DNA from: Pseudomonadota bacterium
GTDB taxonomy: Bacteria; Pseudomonadota; Gammaproteobacteria; Burkholderiales; Burkholderiaceae_B
Reading direction: 5' to 3'
DNA length: 7,750 nucleotides
Assembly (NCBI GenBank): GCA_023422555.1
Contig: JAFAGQ010000233.1
Location: 1 to 7,750 of the forward strand
Under the pieces are notes generated by a model. The model worked only from the letters and a program-made list of their open reading frames with translations. It did not search any database and had not been told where the DNA came from. This document shows positions 1 through 5,981 of the stretch, one piece after another. Every line of letters begins with the position of its first letter. The first letter of the stretch is position 1. A program made the position numbers and the translations under genes.

Positions 1-1
1 C

Positions 2-103
2 GGCCAGACCAAGGATATCGCCAGCGCTGCCGTCATGATGGTCATTTCTTTCGCCGGCCTGGTCTGGCTGGGTCTGCTCCTTGTTCGACTGTTCTCACAT
101 TAA
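2..103 (+). CDS. dgkA: Diacylglycerol kinase, C-terminal end (partial)
   Basis: An open frame enters from the left edge and stops with TAA at 101-103, giving 33 codons. It begins GQTKDIASAAVMM and continues as one hydrophobic helix of about 20 residues (VISFAGLVWLGLLLV) ending RLFSH. The pattern [G][x][x]KD-x-[AG]SAAV followed by a last transmembrane helix is the C-terminus of the small trimeric inner-membrane diacylglycerol kinase DgkA, which phosphorylates diacylglycerol to phosphatidic acid and recycles lipid by-products. The catalytic Glu and most of the protein lie outside the window, so the call rests on this short tail. pyrF begins 6 bases after the stop, which suggests co-transcription. 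Confidence 0.75.
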   Translation, partial: GQTKDIASAAVMMVISFAGLVWLGLLLVRLFSH

Positions 104-109
104 GCTTCA

Positions 110-934
110 ATGACATTTATAGAAAAACTGCAATCCGCCTGGCAAAGCCAGAACTCCCTTCTGATGGTTGGCCTGGACCCGGATCCCGAAAGACTGCCCG
201 TCAGCATGAAACAGGACCGGCAAGCCACGTATGATTTTTGCAAGGGCATAGTCGATGCGGCCGCCCCCTACGCTTGCGGTTTCAAACCACAAATCGCCTA
301 TTTTGCTTCACAGGGTGCAGAAGAGCAGTTATCAGAACTGTGTACCTATATTCACAAAACCTACCCTCACCTGCCCATCGTGCTGGATGCCAAACGCGGC
401 GATATCGGCACGACTGCGGAGCATTATGCCCGTGAAGCATACGAGCGTTACAAGGCAGATGCGGTGACGGTCAGTCCTTACATGGGATACGATTCCATTG
501 AGCCATACCTGGCATGGAAGGATCGGGGCATTATCATTCTGTGCCGCACGTCCAATCCCGGTGGCTCCGATCTGCAGTTCGTCGAATCCTCCAGCGGCGA
601 GCCACTGTACCTGCATGTGGCCAGCATGGTGGCAGAAAAATGGAATGAGCACGGTCAGTGCGGTCTGGTGGTCGGCGCCACGTTCCCCGAAGAACTGGCA
701 CGAGTGCGCGAACGCGTCGGCGATAGTATGCCGCTTCTGGTACCGGGCATTGGCGCTCAGGGCGGAGATATCGAGGAAACGGTAAAGGCAGGTCGCACCA
801 CCGACGGGACAGGCATGATGATCAATTCATCGCGCGCCATCCTGTACGCGAGTTCAGATGAAGACTGGCAGGAAGCCGCTGCCAATGTGGCACGCGATAC
901 GCGGGATCAGATCAACAAGGCACGCGGGATTTAA
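110..934 (+). CDS. pyrF: Orotidine 5'-phosphate decarboxylase (type 2)
   Basis: This 274-residue cytoplasmic enzyme decarboxylates OMP to UMP, the last step of de novo pyrimidine synthesis. The catalytic motif DAKRGDIG lies at residues 93-100, with K95 and D98 as the key charged pair. The phosphate-binding end of the TIM barrel is seen as VPGIGAQGGD (211-220) and NSSRAI (239-244). Its length and the spacing of the motifs fit the longer type 2 PyrF subfamily found in Bordetella, mycobacteria and others, rather than the ~230-residue E. coli type. The ATG at 110 is 6 bases after the dgkA stop and has no clear Shine-Dalgarno sequence, so translation may be coupled to dgkA. The gene converges on pncC, with 15 bases between the two stop codons and no visible terminator. 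Confidence 0.97.
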   Translation: MTFIEKLQSAWQSQNSLLMVGLDPDPERLPVSMKQDRQATYDFCKGIVDAAAPYACGFKPQIAYFASQGAEEQLSELCTYIHKTYPHLPIVLDAKRGDIGTTAEHYAREAYERYKADAVTVSPYMGYDSIEPYLAWKDRGIIILCRTSNPGGSDLQFVESSSGEPLYLHVASMVAEKWNEHGQCGLVVGATFPEELARVRERVGDSMPLLVPGIGAQGGDIEETVKAGRTTDGTGMMINSSRAILYASSDEDWQEAAANVARDTRDQINKARGI

Positions 935-949
935 CTATCTATCAGGAAA

Positions 950-1462
950 TCAATTCTCGTCGATGATTCGACGGGTGATTTCCATGGCATAGATAACGGC
1001 CTGCACGCGGACCTGATGACGGTCCCCGACGAAATTCTGTGAGAACGGCAGCGTGACAATGCCGTCACCCTTGCGGTAGGACACGGCAAAGCAGACCAGG
1101 CCTACCGGTTTATTTTCTGTGCCACCATCCGGCCCGGCAATACCGGTGGTGCTCACGGCGCAGGTGGACAGGGGCGCATTGCTCAGCACCCCTTCTGCCA
1201 TTTCAATGGCCACTTCTTCACTCACGGCACCAAATTTGTCCAGTGCCGACTGGTTAACACCCAGCATGTCCATTTTGGCTTCATTCGTATAGGTTACGAA
1301 TCCCCGATCAAACCACTGACTGGAGCCGGGAATGGCGGTCACAGCACCGGCCAGCAAACCACCTGTGCACGATTCGGCAATGCCCAGAAGCCAGCTTTTC
1401 TTTTTTAATGATTCACCCAGATCGGCCGCGACCTGCCACTGCGCACTTTGTAATTCCGACAT
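950..1462 (-). CDS. pncC: Nicotinamide-nucleotide amidohydrolase (CinA C-terminal family)
   Basis: This 170-residue protein is a stand-alone CinA C-terminal domain. The family deamidates nicotinamide mononucleotide to nicotinate mononucleotide, returning the by-product of NAD-dependent DNA ligase and similar enzymes to NAD synthesis. Signature motifs are AESCTGG (29-35, with nucleophile S31), the segment GFVTYTNEAK (54-63) and GIAGPDGGT (107-115). There is no N-terminal molybdopterin-binding-like CinA domain, so this resembles E. coli YgaD/PncC rather than competence-associated full-length CinA. The ATG is 2 bases after the pgpA stop and is preceded by a GGGG tract about 6 bases upstream, so it is the last gene of the - strand run. 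It is also often annotated cinA. Confidence 0.95.
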   Translation of the reverse strand: MSELQSAQWQVAADLGESLKKKSWLLGIAESCTGGLLAGAVTAIPGSSQWFDRGFVTYTNEAKMDMLGVNQSALDKFGAVSEEVAIEMAEGVLSNAPLSTCAVSTTGIAGPDGGTENKPVGLVCFAVSYRKGDGIVTLPFSQNFVGDRHQVRVQAVIYAMEITRRIIDEN

Positions 1463-1464
1463 AT

Positions 1465-2016
1465 TTACCCCAATATCCTTGTTGCCAATGCCATGATGAA
1501 CAGCGTGTAAGCTGCCGCAACGACATCATCCCACATGACCCCGAAGCCGTTTTTAAGCGTACGGTCAAAATAACCGATGGGGGGTGGTTTGACGATGTCG
1601 AAGAATCGAAACAGGATGAAGGCGACCAGTTGCCAGCCCAGATTCATAGGTGCAACCAGGAGAAGGACGGCCCAGAAGGCGACGATTTCGTCCCAGACGA
1701 TGCCGCCATGATCGTCAACATGCATTTCCTGGGCAACGCGGTGGCAGCAATAGACGCCGTAGGCGAAGCAGGCCAGTATGAACAGGGCCATGTAAAAATC
1801 GGTACCCAGCACGAAGCTGAGGGGCCACCATAGCAGCCAGGCCAGCACGGTACCCCAGGTTCCAGGGGCAGGACGAATCAGCCCCGATCCGAACCCGAAG
1901 GCAAAAAGGCGGTGGACACTGGAACGAACCCAGCTGAAAGTCGGCCACTGTGACTTGAAGTCAGGTGTGCTGGCGGCGGCATCGGGCAGAGTTCGCGGAT
2001 GAATATCTTCTATCAT
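1465..2016 (-). CDS. pgpA: Phosphatidylglycerophosphatase A
   Basis: This is a 183-residue integral membrane phosphatase that converts phosphatidylglycerol phosphate to phosphatidylglycerol. Family landmarks are GSGLIRPAPGTWGT (43-56), the acidic metal-binding stretch DDHGGIVWDE (101-110), FRFFDIVKPPPIGYFD (136-151) and GFGVMWDDVVAA (157-168). Hydrophobic segments lie at about 57-70, 74-90, 111-123, 126-138 and 165-180. The N-terminal ~35 residues precede the conserved core and look hydrophilic. No alternative Met occurs before residue 76, which supports the ATG at 2016; GAAGAAG upstream is a plausible ribosome binding site. It starts 27 bases after the thiL stop and ends 2 bases before the pncC start. 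The thiL-pgpA neighbourhood is common in proteobacteria. Confidence 0.95.
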   Translation of the reverse strand: MIEDIHPRTLPDAAASTPDFKSQWPTFSWVRSSVHRLFAFGFGSGLIRPAPGTWGTVLAWLLWWPLSFVLGTDFYMALFILACFAYGVYCCHRVAQEMHVDDHGGIVWDEIVAFWAVLLLVAPMNLGWQLVAFILFRFFDIVKPPPIGYFDRTLKNGFGVMWDDVVAAAYTLFIMALATRILG

Positions 2017-2043
2017 GCAATTACTTCTTCGGTTCGGCCCGCA

Positions 2044-3027
2044 TCAGGTGGCAGGTCGAAAATGATCGAAACCCTCGGCAGGCGCAGAAATTTCCTGCTG
2101 CCTGGCGTCGAGTACGCGTAAGCCCTGTCCGGCATGGATCTGACCGATACGCGTAAGGGTAACGGAAAGCCTGTCAGCTAGGGCCTCTATTGCCAGTCTG
2201 GCGGTCCTGGGAGCGGTGAAGCACAGTTCGTAGACATCGCCCCCGGCCAGCACCGATTGGCGCACCTGCTCAGGGTTATCTTCCGGCAGGCTAAGATTAA
2301 CAGGCATTAAAGATTCATACAATACGGCAGCAACGCCACTTGCGCGCAAAATATGTTTCAAATCCTGTAAAAGTCCGTCAGAAATATCGATCATCGCGTG
2401 TGCGTGCGGCCTCAGGGCCAGACCAAGGGGAACCCGGGGTTCCGGCCATTCCAGCGCGCGTCGGGTCTCGGCCAGCGTCTTCATCTGGACATCGTCCAGC
2501 GTTTCCCCTGCCTTCTGACGAAACAGCAGTTTCAATGCCCAGTCTGCAGCACCCAGTGTTCCCGACACCCAGATATCATCGTCGGGCTGAGCCTTGTCGC
2601 GGGCCAGATAAGGAGGCGTCACTTCACCCAGCACCGTGACGCTGATCACGATGCCGGTTTCACTACGGGTGGTGTCGCCGCCAATCAGGGGGCAGGCGTA
2701 TTTATCGGCAAGTCGATTAAAGCCTTTGGAAAACGCCGTCAGCCATGGCTCGTCGTAAGTGGGGAGTCCGATTCCCAGGAGACATCCACGGGGTTTTGCA
2801 CCCATGGCGGCCAAATCCGAGAGGTTGACCGCCAGCGCTTTATGCCCCAGAGATTCAGGGTCAACGTCGGCAAAGAAATGCCGTCCTTCCAGCAGCAGAT
2901 CTTTGCTGATGGCCAGCGAAGTATTGGCCGAGGGCCGCAATACCGCGCAGTCGTCGCCCACGCCGATATCAATCAGGTCTGCAGGCCGGGTGAAAAAATT
3001 GCGGATGAGATCAAATTCGCCGGACAT
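2044..3027 (-). CDS. thiL: Thiamine-monophosphate kinase
   Basis: This 327-residue cytoplasmic kinase phosphorylates thiamine monophosphate to thiamine pyrophosphate with ATP. It belongs to the PurM/ThiL superfamily. Visible motifs are the start MSGEFDLI, GVGDDCAV (22-29), SKDLLLEGRHF (41-51, normally S-T-D...GxHF), LSDLAAMGAKP (69-79), GGDTTRS (116-122, Mg/ATP-binding acidic site) and DISDGL (214-219). The late motif, usually GG[ED]DYEL, reads GGDVYEL (262-268), with Val where Asp is expected. The length is normal for the family. An in-frame TGA nine codons upstream rules out a distant start. The Shine-Dalgarno sequence is weak. A 173-base spacer separates it from nusB, unlike the tight junctions elsewhere in the run, so it may have extra regulation. 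Confidence 0.96.
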   Translation of the reverse strand: MSGEFDLIRNFFTRPADLIDIGVGDDCAVLRPSANTSLAISKDLLLEGRHFFADVDPESLGHKALAVNLSDLAAMGAKPRGCLLGIGLPTYDEPWLTAFSKGFNRLADKYACPLIGGDTTRSETGIVISVTVLGEVTPPYLARDKAQPDDDIWVSGTLGAADWALKLLFRQKAGETLDDVQMKTLAETRRALEWPEPRVPLGLALRPHAHAMIDISDGLLQDLKHILRASGVAAVLYESLMPVNLSLPEDNPEQVRQSVLAGGDVYELCFTAPRTARLAIEALADRLSVTLTRIGQIHAGQGLRVLDARQQEISAPAEGFDHFRPAT

Positions 3028-3116
3028 AACCGTAAATCCAGTGGTTTTGCTTCAATGTTTCCGGAGAAGGATTGGGCTTAAGGGGCACCCGGCTCGTGTG
3101 GAGCGCAAGCGCGGCA

Positions 3117-3156
3117 GCGTCTGCGGAACCGGCCTTAACGGCCATTCGGCAGACGC
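3117..3156 (-). other. 40-base imperfect hairpin in the nusB-thiL spacer
   Basis: On the - strand the outer arms GCGTCTGC and GCAGACGC pair perfectly (8 bp). After one C/C mismatch, GAAT pairs with GTTC (one G-T wobble). One bulged G follows, then GGCC pairs with GGCC around a GTTAA loop. This gives about 16 pairs in 40 bases. No T-run follows on either strand, so it is not a standard intrinsic terminator. It lies between nusB and thiL, inside the transcript if the run is one operon. It could slow transcription, mark an RNA processing site or be a dispersed repeat. The pairing is seen directly; the role is unknown. Confidence 0.5.
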
Positions 3157-3200
3157 CCCTGCATAGACGGGCATGGAGGTGTGAAGAAAACAGGCTCGGC

Positions 3201-3665
3201 TTAGCGCCCGGCATTGACTTCAAGTGAACGGACGCGTGCCGCCAGTTTGTCCAGCACACCGTTGACGAACTTGAAGCCGTCGGTTCCGCCAAACTCTTTG
3301 GCCAGTTCCACGGCTTCGTTGATGGCGACCTTGTATGGCACATCAACATGGTGAATCAGTTCATAGCTGCCGATGAGCAGAATGGCGTGCTCAATGGGAG
3401 ACAGCTCTTCCAGAGGTCGATCAATGTACGGCACAAATGCCTCACGCAAGGCAGGTGCATCTGCAAACACGCCGTGCAGCAGTGTTTTGAACCAGACGGG
3501 ATCGGCGCTTGAAAATTCCGGGCTGTCCTGGATATGGGCGTCGATAGCCCCGGCCTCGCGCAGATCGGTGTCGCCACTGACCAGCCAGGCGTAAATACCC
3601 TGAAGGGCAAACTCGCGCGCCCGGCGGCGCGCACTACGATAGATGGTTTTATTGTCCTGTGCCAC
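3201..3665 (-). CDS. nusB: Transcription antitermination protein NusB
   Basis: This 154-residue all-helical protein binds boxA RNA with S10 (NusE) in rRNA antitermination complexes. Family features are the basic N-terminal RNA-binding helix RSARRRAREFALQGIYAW (10-27), LSPIEHAILLIGSYEL (88-103) and the C-terminal block VPYKVAINEAVELAKEFG (109-126) followed by GFKFVNGVLDKL (130-141). Length is typical. The start codon is GTG, supported by an AGGA at 6 bases that overlaps the TAG stop of ribH eight bases upstream, which points to translational coupling with ribH. The ribH-nusB pairing is very common in bacteria. Confidence 0.96.
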   Translation of the reverse strand: MAQDNKTIYRSARRRAREFALQGIYAWLVSGDTDLREAGAIDAHIQDSPEFSSADPVWFKTLLHGVFADAPALREAFVPYIDRPLEELSPIEHAILLIGSYELIHHVDVPYKVAINEAVELAKEFGGTDGFKFVNGVLDKLAARVRSLEVNAGR

Positions 3666-3673
3666 GCCGTGTC

Positions 3674-4231
3674 CTAACGCCTTGGTTTCTGTGGAATTTC
3701 TTCGGTTTCATCGTCTTCGTCGTCATCATCATCGTCCAGATCGTCGAAGTCGTCATCATCATCTTCTGATTCAGGCACCAGTGCAGCAGACAGATTGGCC
3801 ATTTCCACGGCAACCTGGGCGCAATCCTTGCCCTTCTGTTCAGCACGTGCCTTGGCCTGTTCTTCGTCTTCTGTCGTCAGAATGCCATTGGCGATGGGAA
3901 CATGGCTTTCAAGCGTTACGCGGGTGATGGCCGCACTGCTTTCATTGCTGACGATCTCGAAGTGGTAGGTTTCACCACGGATAACAGCACCCAGTGCGAT
4001 GAGCGCATCAAACTCGTAGGTTTCGGCCATCTGGGAAAGAGTCAGACCCACTTCCAGAGCACCAGGGACGGTAACGACCATAATGTCGCGCTCGTCCACA
4101 CCCAGCTCGCCAAGTTCGGCAAGGCAGGCTTCAAGCTCGGCAAAGCCGATTTCCTCATTGAAGCGCGCGCACACGATGCCGATGTGCAGGCCTTCGCCAT
4201 TCAGATCAGGGGCGAGTGTATAAGGTTTCAT
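3674..4231 (-). CDS. ribH: 6,7-dimethyl-8-ribityllumazine synthase with acidic C-terminal tail
   Basis: RibH condenses 5-amino-6-ribitylaminouracil with 3,4-dihydroxy-2-butanone 4-phosphate to give lumazine, the penultimate step of riboflavin synthesis, usually as a pentamer or 60-mer capsid. I choose the second ATG (4231, protein MKPYTLAPDL, 185 aa) because AAGGA lies 6 bases before it; the first ATG (4237) directly abuts that AAGGA. Numbering from 4231: the ribityl-binding RFNEEI is at 23-28, VPGALE at 55-60, and GAVIRGETYHFE at 81-92 with catalytic H90. The segment after TTED is shorter than the E. coli/Bacillus RAGTKAGNKG loop, which I believe is usual in betaproteobacteria. From about residue 154 the protein becomes ESEDDDDDFDDLDDDDDDED and ends with a short basic PQKPRR. 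This ~30-residue tail is absent from most RibH proteins. The gene starts 16 bases after the stop of the ribB-type gene. Confidence 0.95.
   Translation of the reverse strand: MKPYTLAPDLNGEGLHIGIVCARFNEEIGFAELEACLAELGELGVDERDIMVVTVPGALEVGLTLSQMAETYEFDALIALGAVIRGETYHFEIVSNESSAAITRVTLESHVPIANGILTTEDEEQAKARAEQKGKDCAQVAVEMANLSAALVPESEDDDDDFDDLDDDDDDEDDETEEIPQKPRR
3719..3763. repeat. 15-base direct repeat (30-base period) in the acidic RibH tail
   Basis: GTCGTCATCATCATC occurs at 3719-3733 and again at 3749-3763 on the + strand, each encoding five consecutive Asp residues on the - strand. The five bases TCGTC precede both copies after a three-base difference. The surrounding DNA is almost entirely GAT/GAC/GAA codons, the kind of tract that expands and contracts by replication slippage. 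Confidence 0.8.
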
Positions 4232-4247
4232 AGCCATTCCTTTTAAT

Positions 4248-5399
4248 TCAGCGGGGGTCAGAAGAAGATTCGTAACCTGTCACGGTCAGGGCATAACCGG
4301 TCATGCTTGGCATTTTACGTGGAAGTGCAAGCAGACGCATCTTCCCAACGTTCAGTTCCCGTAATATTTGTGCCCCGATACCATAAGTGCGCAGATCGTA
4401 GCGGTCGTCCTTGCGGGCAGTACCATCATCGGGCTCGCCCCACTGTTCCAGCGCGGCAATCAGGCCGCTCTGCGATCCCTGGCAATTGAGCAGAACCAGC
4501 ACGCCGGCAGGACTGGCAGAAATGGCTTCCAGTGCCTGCGCGACCCCCCAGCTGTGCGCCTTGCGCTCCAGATCCAGCAGATCCAGGACAGAAACCGGCT
4601 CATGTACGCGAACCAGCGTTTCCTGCTCGGGATTGATATTGCCGTGTACAAGCGCAATATGTGCGGCGCCCGACATGCTGTCCTGATAGGAAACGGCTTC
4701 AAATTGCCCAAAGGGTGTTTTCAGGGTTTTGCTGCCCAGGCGACGAATCATGGATTCGTTTTCGCTGCGGTACTGGATCAGATCGGCAATGGTGCCGATT
4801 TTCAGATTGTGTTCATTCGCGAAGGTAACCAGATCCGGCAGGCGCGCCATGCTGCCATCAGGTTTGAGAATTTCACAGATAACCGCGGCCGGGGTAAGAC
4901 CTGCCATGGCGGTCAGGTCACAGCCGGCTTCGGTATGCCCGGCACGAATGAGCACACCACCAGAAACGGCCTGGACCGGGAAGATATGTCCGGGATTGAC
5001 GATATCCTGCGGTTTGGCGTTTTTGGCGACAGCTGCCTGAATGGTACGGGCGCGGTCGGCGGCAGAAATGCCGGTAGTCACGCCCTCTGCGGCTTCAATG
5101 GAAACGGTAAAGTTGGTCCCAAAGGAGGTGCCGTTGCGCGACGCCATCAATGGCAGCTCCAGCTGACGGCAACGGTCTTCGGTCAGAGTCAGACAAACCA
5201 GCCCGCGCGCATGGGTGACCATGAAGTTGATGGCTTCAGGCGTGACAAAATCTGCCGCCATAAGCAGATCTCCTTCGTTTTCCCGATCCTCTTCGTCAAC
5301 CAGAATAACAATGCGCCCCGCCTTGAGCTCTTCGATAATTTCAGAGACAGGCGAAATGGTGCAGTCGGGTACCAGGGAAACAGGGGCAGGAGAGGTCAT
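4248..5399 (-). CDS. ribB: 3,4-dihydroxy-2-butanone 4-phosphate synthase with degenerate GTP cyclohydrolase II-like domain (RibBX type)
   Basis: The N-terminal half (about 15-210) is an intact DHBP synthase, which converts ribulose 5-phosphate to 3,4-dihydroxy-2-butanone 4-phosphate and formate: DEEDRENEGDL (35-45), GHTEAGCDLTAMAGL (153-167) and DGSMARLPDL (181-190). The C-terminal half (about 215-383) aligns in outline with RibA, keeping LKTPFGQFEAVSYQD (226-240) and DLRTYGIGAQILRELNVGKM (335-354). It lacks the three-Cys zinc motif (GDxFGSxRCDCG) and the REGRGIGL catalytic block, which reads LNCQGSQSGLIAAL. It is therefore probably not a GTP cyclohydrolase, although automated tools will often call it ribBA. 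I choose ATG at 5399 (383 aa). A TTG at 5453 would add 18 residues, with GGAGAGG 12 bases upstream, but the family homology starts later. A separate ribA is expected elsewhere. Confidence 0.93.
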   Translation of the reverse strand: MTSPAPVSLVPDCTISPVSEIIEELKAGRIVILVDEEDRENEGDLLMAADFVTPEAINFMVTHARGLVCLTLTEDRCRQLELPLMASRNGTSFGTNFTVSIEAAEGVTTGISAADRARTIQAAVAKNAKPQDIVNPGHIFPVQAVSGGVLIRAGHTEAGCDLTAMAGLTPAAVICEILKPDGSMARLPDLVTFANEHNLKIGTIADLIQYRSENESMIRRLGSKTLKTPFGQFEAVSYQDSMSGAAHIALVHGNINPEQETLVRVHEPVSVLDLLDLERKAHSWGVAQALEAISASPAGVLVLLNCQGSQSGLIAALEQWGEPDDGTARKDDRYDLRTYGIGAQILRELNVGKMRLLALPRKMPSMTGYALTVTGYESSSDPR

Positions 5400-5456
5400 G
5401 GTCGTTACAGGGGTGGTGAGTCGGTGCGCAAGCAGCGCTCCGACAATGGGCAAACC

Positions 5457-5494
5457 GGTATTTTACCTCTCCGACCGCGTAAAAGGCGGTAAAA
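5457..5494 (-). promoter_or_regulatory. Possible promoter and inverted repeat ahead of the ribB-led operon
   Basis: The - strand leader contains TAAAAT (5460-5465), a good match to a sigma-70 -10 box, but no convincing -35 box at 16-18 bases. The same bases form an inverted repeat: TTTACC-type arms at 5461-5467 (ttttacc) and 5488-5494 (ggtaaaa), 20 bases apart. GTAAAAG is also repeated at 5479-5485 and 5489-5495. If this is the promoter, the untranslated leader to the ATG at 5399 would be about 50 bases, too short for an FMN riboswitch. Weak evidence. Confidence 0.25.
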
Positions 5495-5501
5495 GCCCCT
5501 T

Positions 5502-5924
5502 TCAATCCGAGGTTTGTTGGGTTCCTCGCACCACGGCGGTGACCTCAATCTCGACGCGCGCCCGGTCTTCAACCAGATCTGCCACTTCCACCGCGGTCAT
5601 GGCCGGAAAATGCCGGCCAATCAAGTCCCGGTAATGCTGTCCGATCATGGGATAAGCCGCCACATATTCGCGTTTGTCTTTGACGAACCAGTTCATGCGC
5701 ACGATATCGCTGGGCTGGGCGCCCCCTTCCTTGAGGACCGCCACGATGTTTTCCAGCGTCTGGCGCACCTGATCGCCCATATCGTCAGAAACGAATTGCT
5801 GCTGGCCGTTCCAGCCAATCTGCCCACCCACAAAAAGCAGGCGACTGCCCGCCTCCACGCTGATCATGGTGCCGTTGGCATAGCCGCGGGGTTTGGTCCA
5901 GTCTGACGGTTGCAATATTTCCAT
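5502..5924 (-). CDS. RidA-family (YjgF/YER057c/UK114) protein lacking the carboxylate-binding Arg
   Basis: This 140-residue protein has the RidA fold pattern: FVGGQIGWNG (31-40), QVRQTLENIVAVLKEGGA (52-69), DIVRMNWFV (73-81) and the C-terminal VEDRARVEIEVTAV (118-131). RidA proteins are trimeric cytosolic enzymes; the best-studied members hydrolyse reactive enamine/imine intermediates to ketone and ammonia. In those members an Arg in the motif P-A-R-[ST] holds the substrate carboxylate. Here the motif is FPAMTAVEV (106-114), with Met109 in its place. That puts it among the Arg-less Rid groups of unsettled function. GGAAAC lies about 6 bases before the ATG. It is on the same strand as the adjacent aryl-CoA ligase gene, 168 bases downstream of it, and about 100 bases upstream of the ribB-type gene. 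Confidence 0.88.
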   Translation of the reverse strand: MEILQPSDWTKPRGYANGTMISVEAGSRLLFVGGQIGWNGQQQFVSDDMGDQVRQTLENIVAVLKEGGAQPSDIVRMNWFVKDKREYVAAYPMIGQHYRDLIGRHFPAMTAVEVADLVEDRARVEIEVTAVVRGTQQTSD

Positions 5925-5948
5925 GTCTTGTTTCCGGTTCCTGTTAAG

Positions 5949-5966
5949 TCCCGTGCCATCACGGGA
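5949..5966 (-). other. Short perfect hairpin in the RidA gene leader
   Basis: On the - strand TCCCGTG and CACGGGA form a 7-bp perfect stem around a 4-base loop (ATGG), ending 24 bases before the RidA-family start codon. There is no following T-run, so it does not look like an intrinsic terminator. It could be a leader RNA structure or an operator. Confidence 0.4.
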
Positions 5967-5981
5967 ACTGAGTTCTGCTGA

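Noticed and set aside
2..14. 13-base match (ggccagaccaagg) between the dgkA end and thiL near 2415-2427
   Set aside because: It is a single short match inside two unrelated coding genes, with no extension. Treated as chance.
2398..3081. 227-codon open frame on the + strand, plus a second of 135 codons at 2759-3166
   Set aside because: Both are antisense to thiL and show no family motif.
3117..3156. Hairpin as a Rho-independent terminator of the ribH-nusB part
   Set aside because: Neither strand has a T-run after the stem.
3011..3349. 112-codon - strand frame spanning the nusB-thiL gap
   Set aside because: It overlaps most of the nusB 3' end in another frame and the thiL start, and has no ribosome binding site or recognisable sequence. 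It was considered as a gene filling the gap and dropped.
4232..4237. First ATG (4237) as the ribH start
   Set aside because: The AAGGA ribosome binding site directly abuts it, while the second ATG at 4231 is at ideal distance and gives the usual MKPY-like start.
5400..5453. TTG at 5453 as the start of the ribB-type gene
   Set aside because: GGAGAGG is 12 bases away, which is long, and the added 18 residues precede the conserved domain. If TAAAAT at 5460-5465 is the -10 box, this TTG would lie at the transcript's 5' end. ATG at 5399 is preferred, with some doubt.
4368..5492. 374-codon open frame on the + strand
   Set aside because: It is a shadow of the ribB-type gene, which shows clear DHBP synthase motifs on the - strand.
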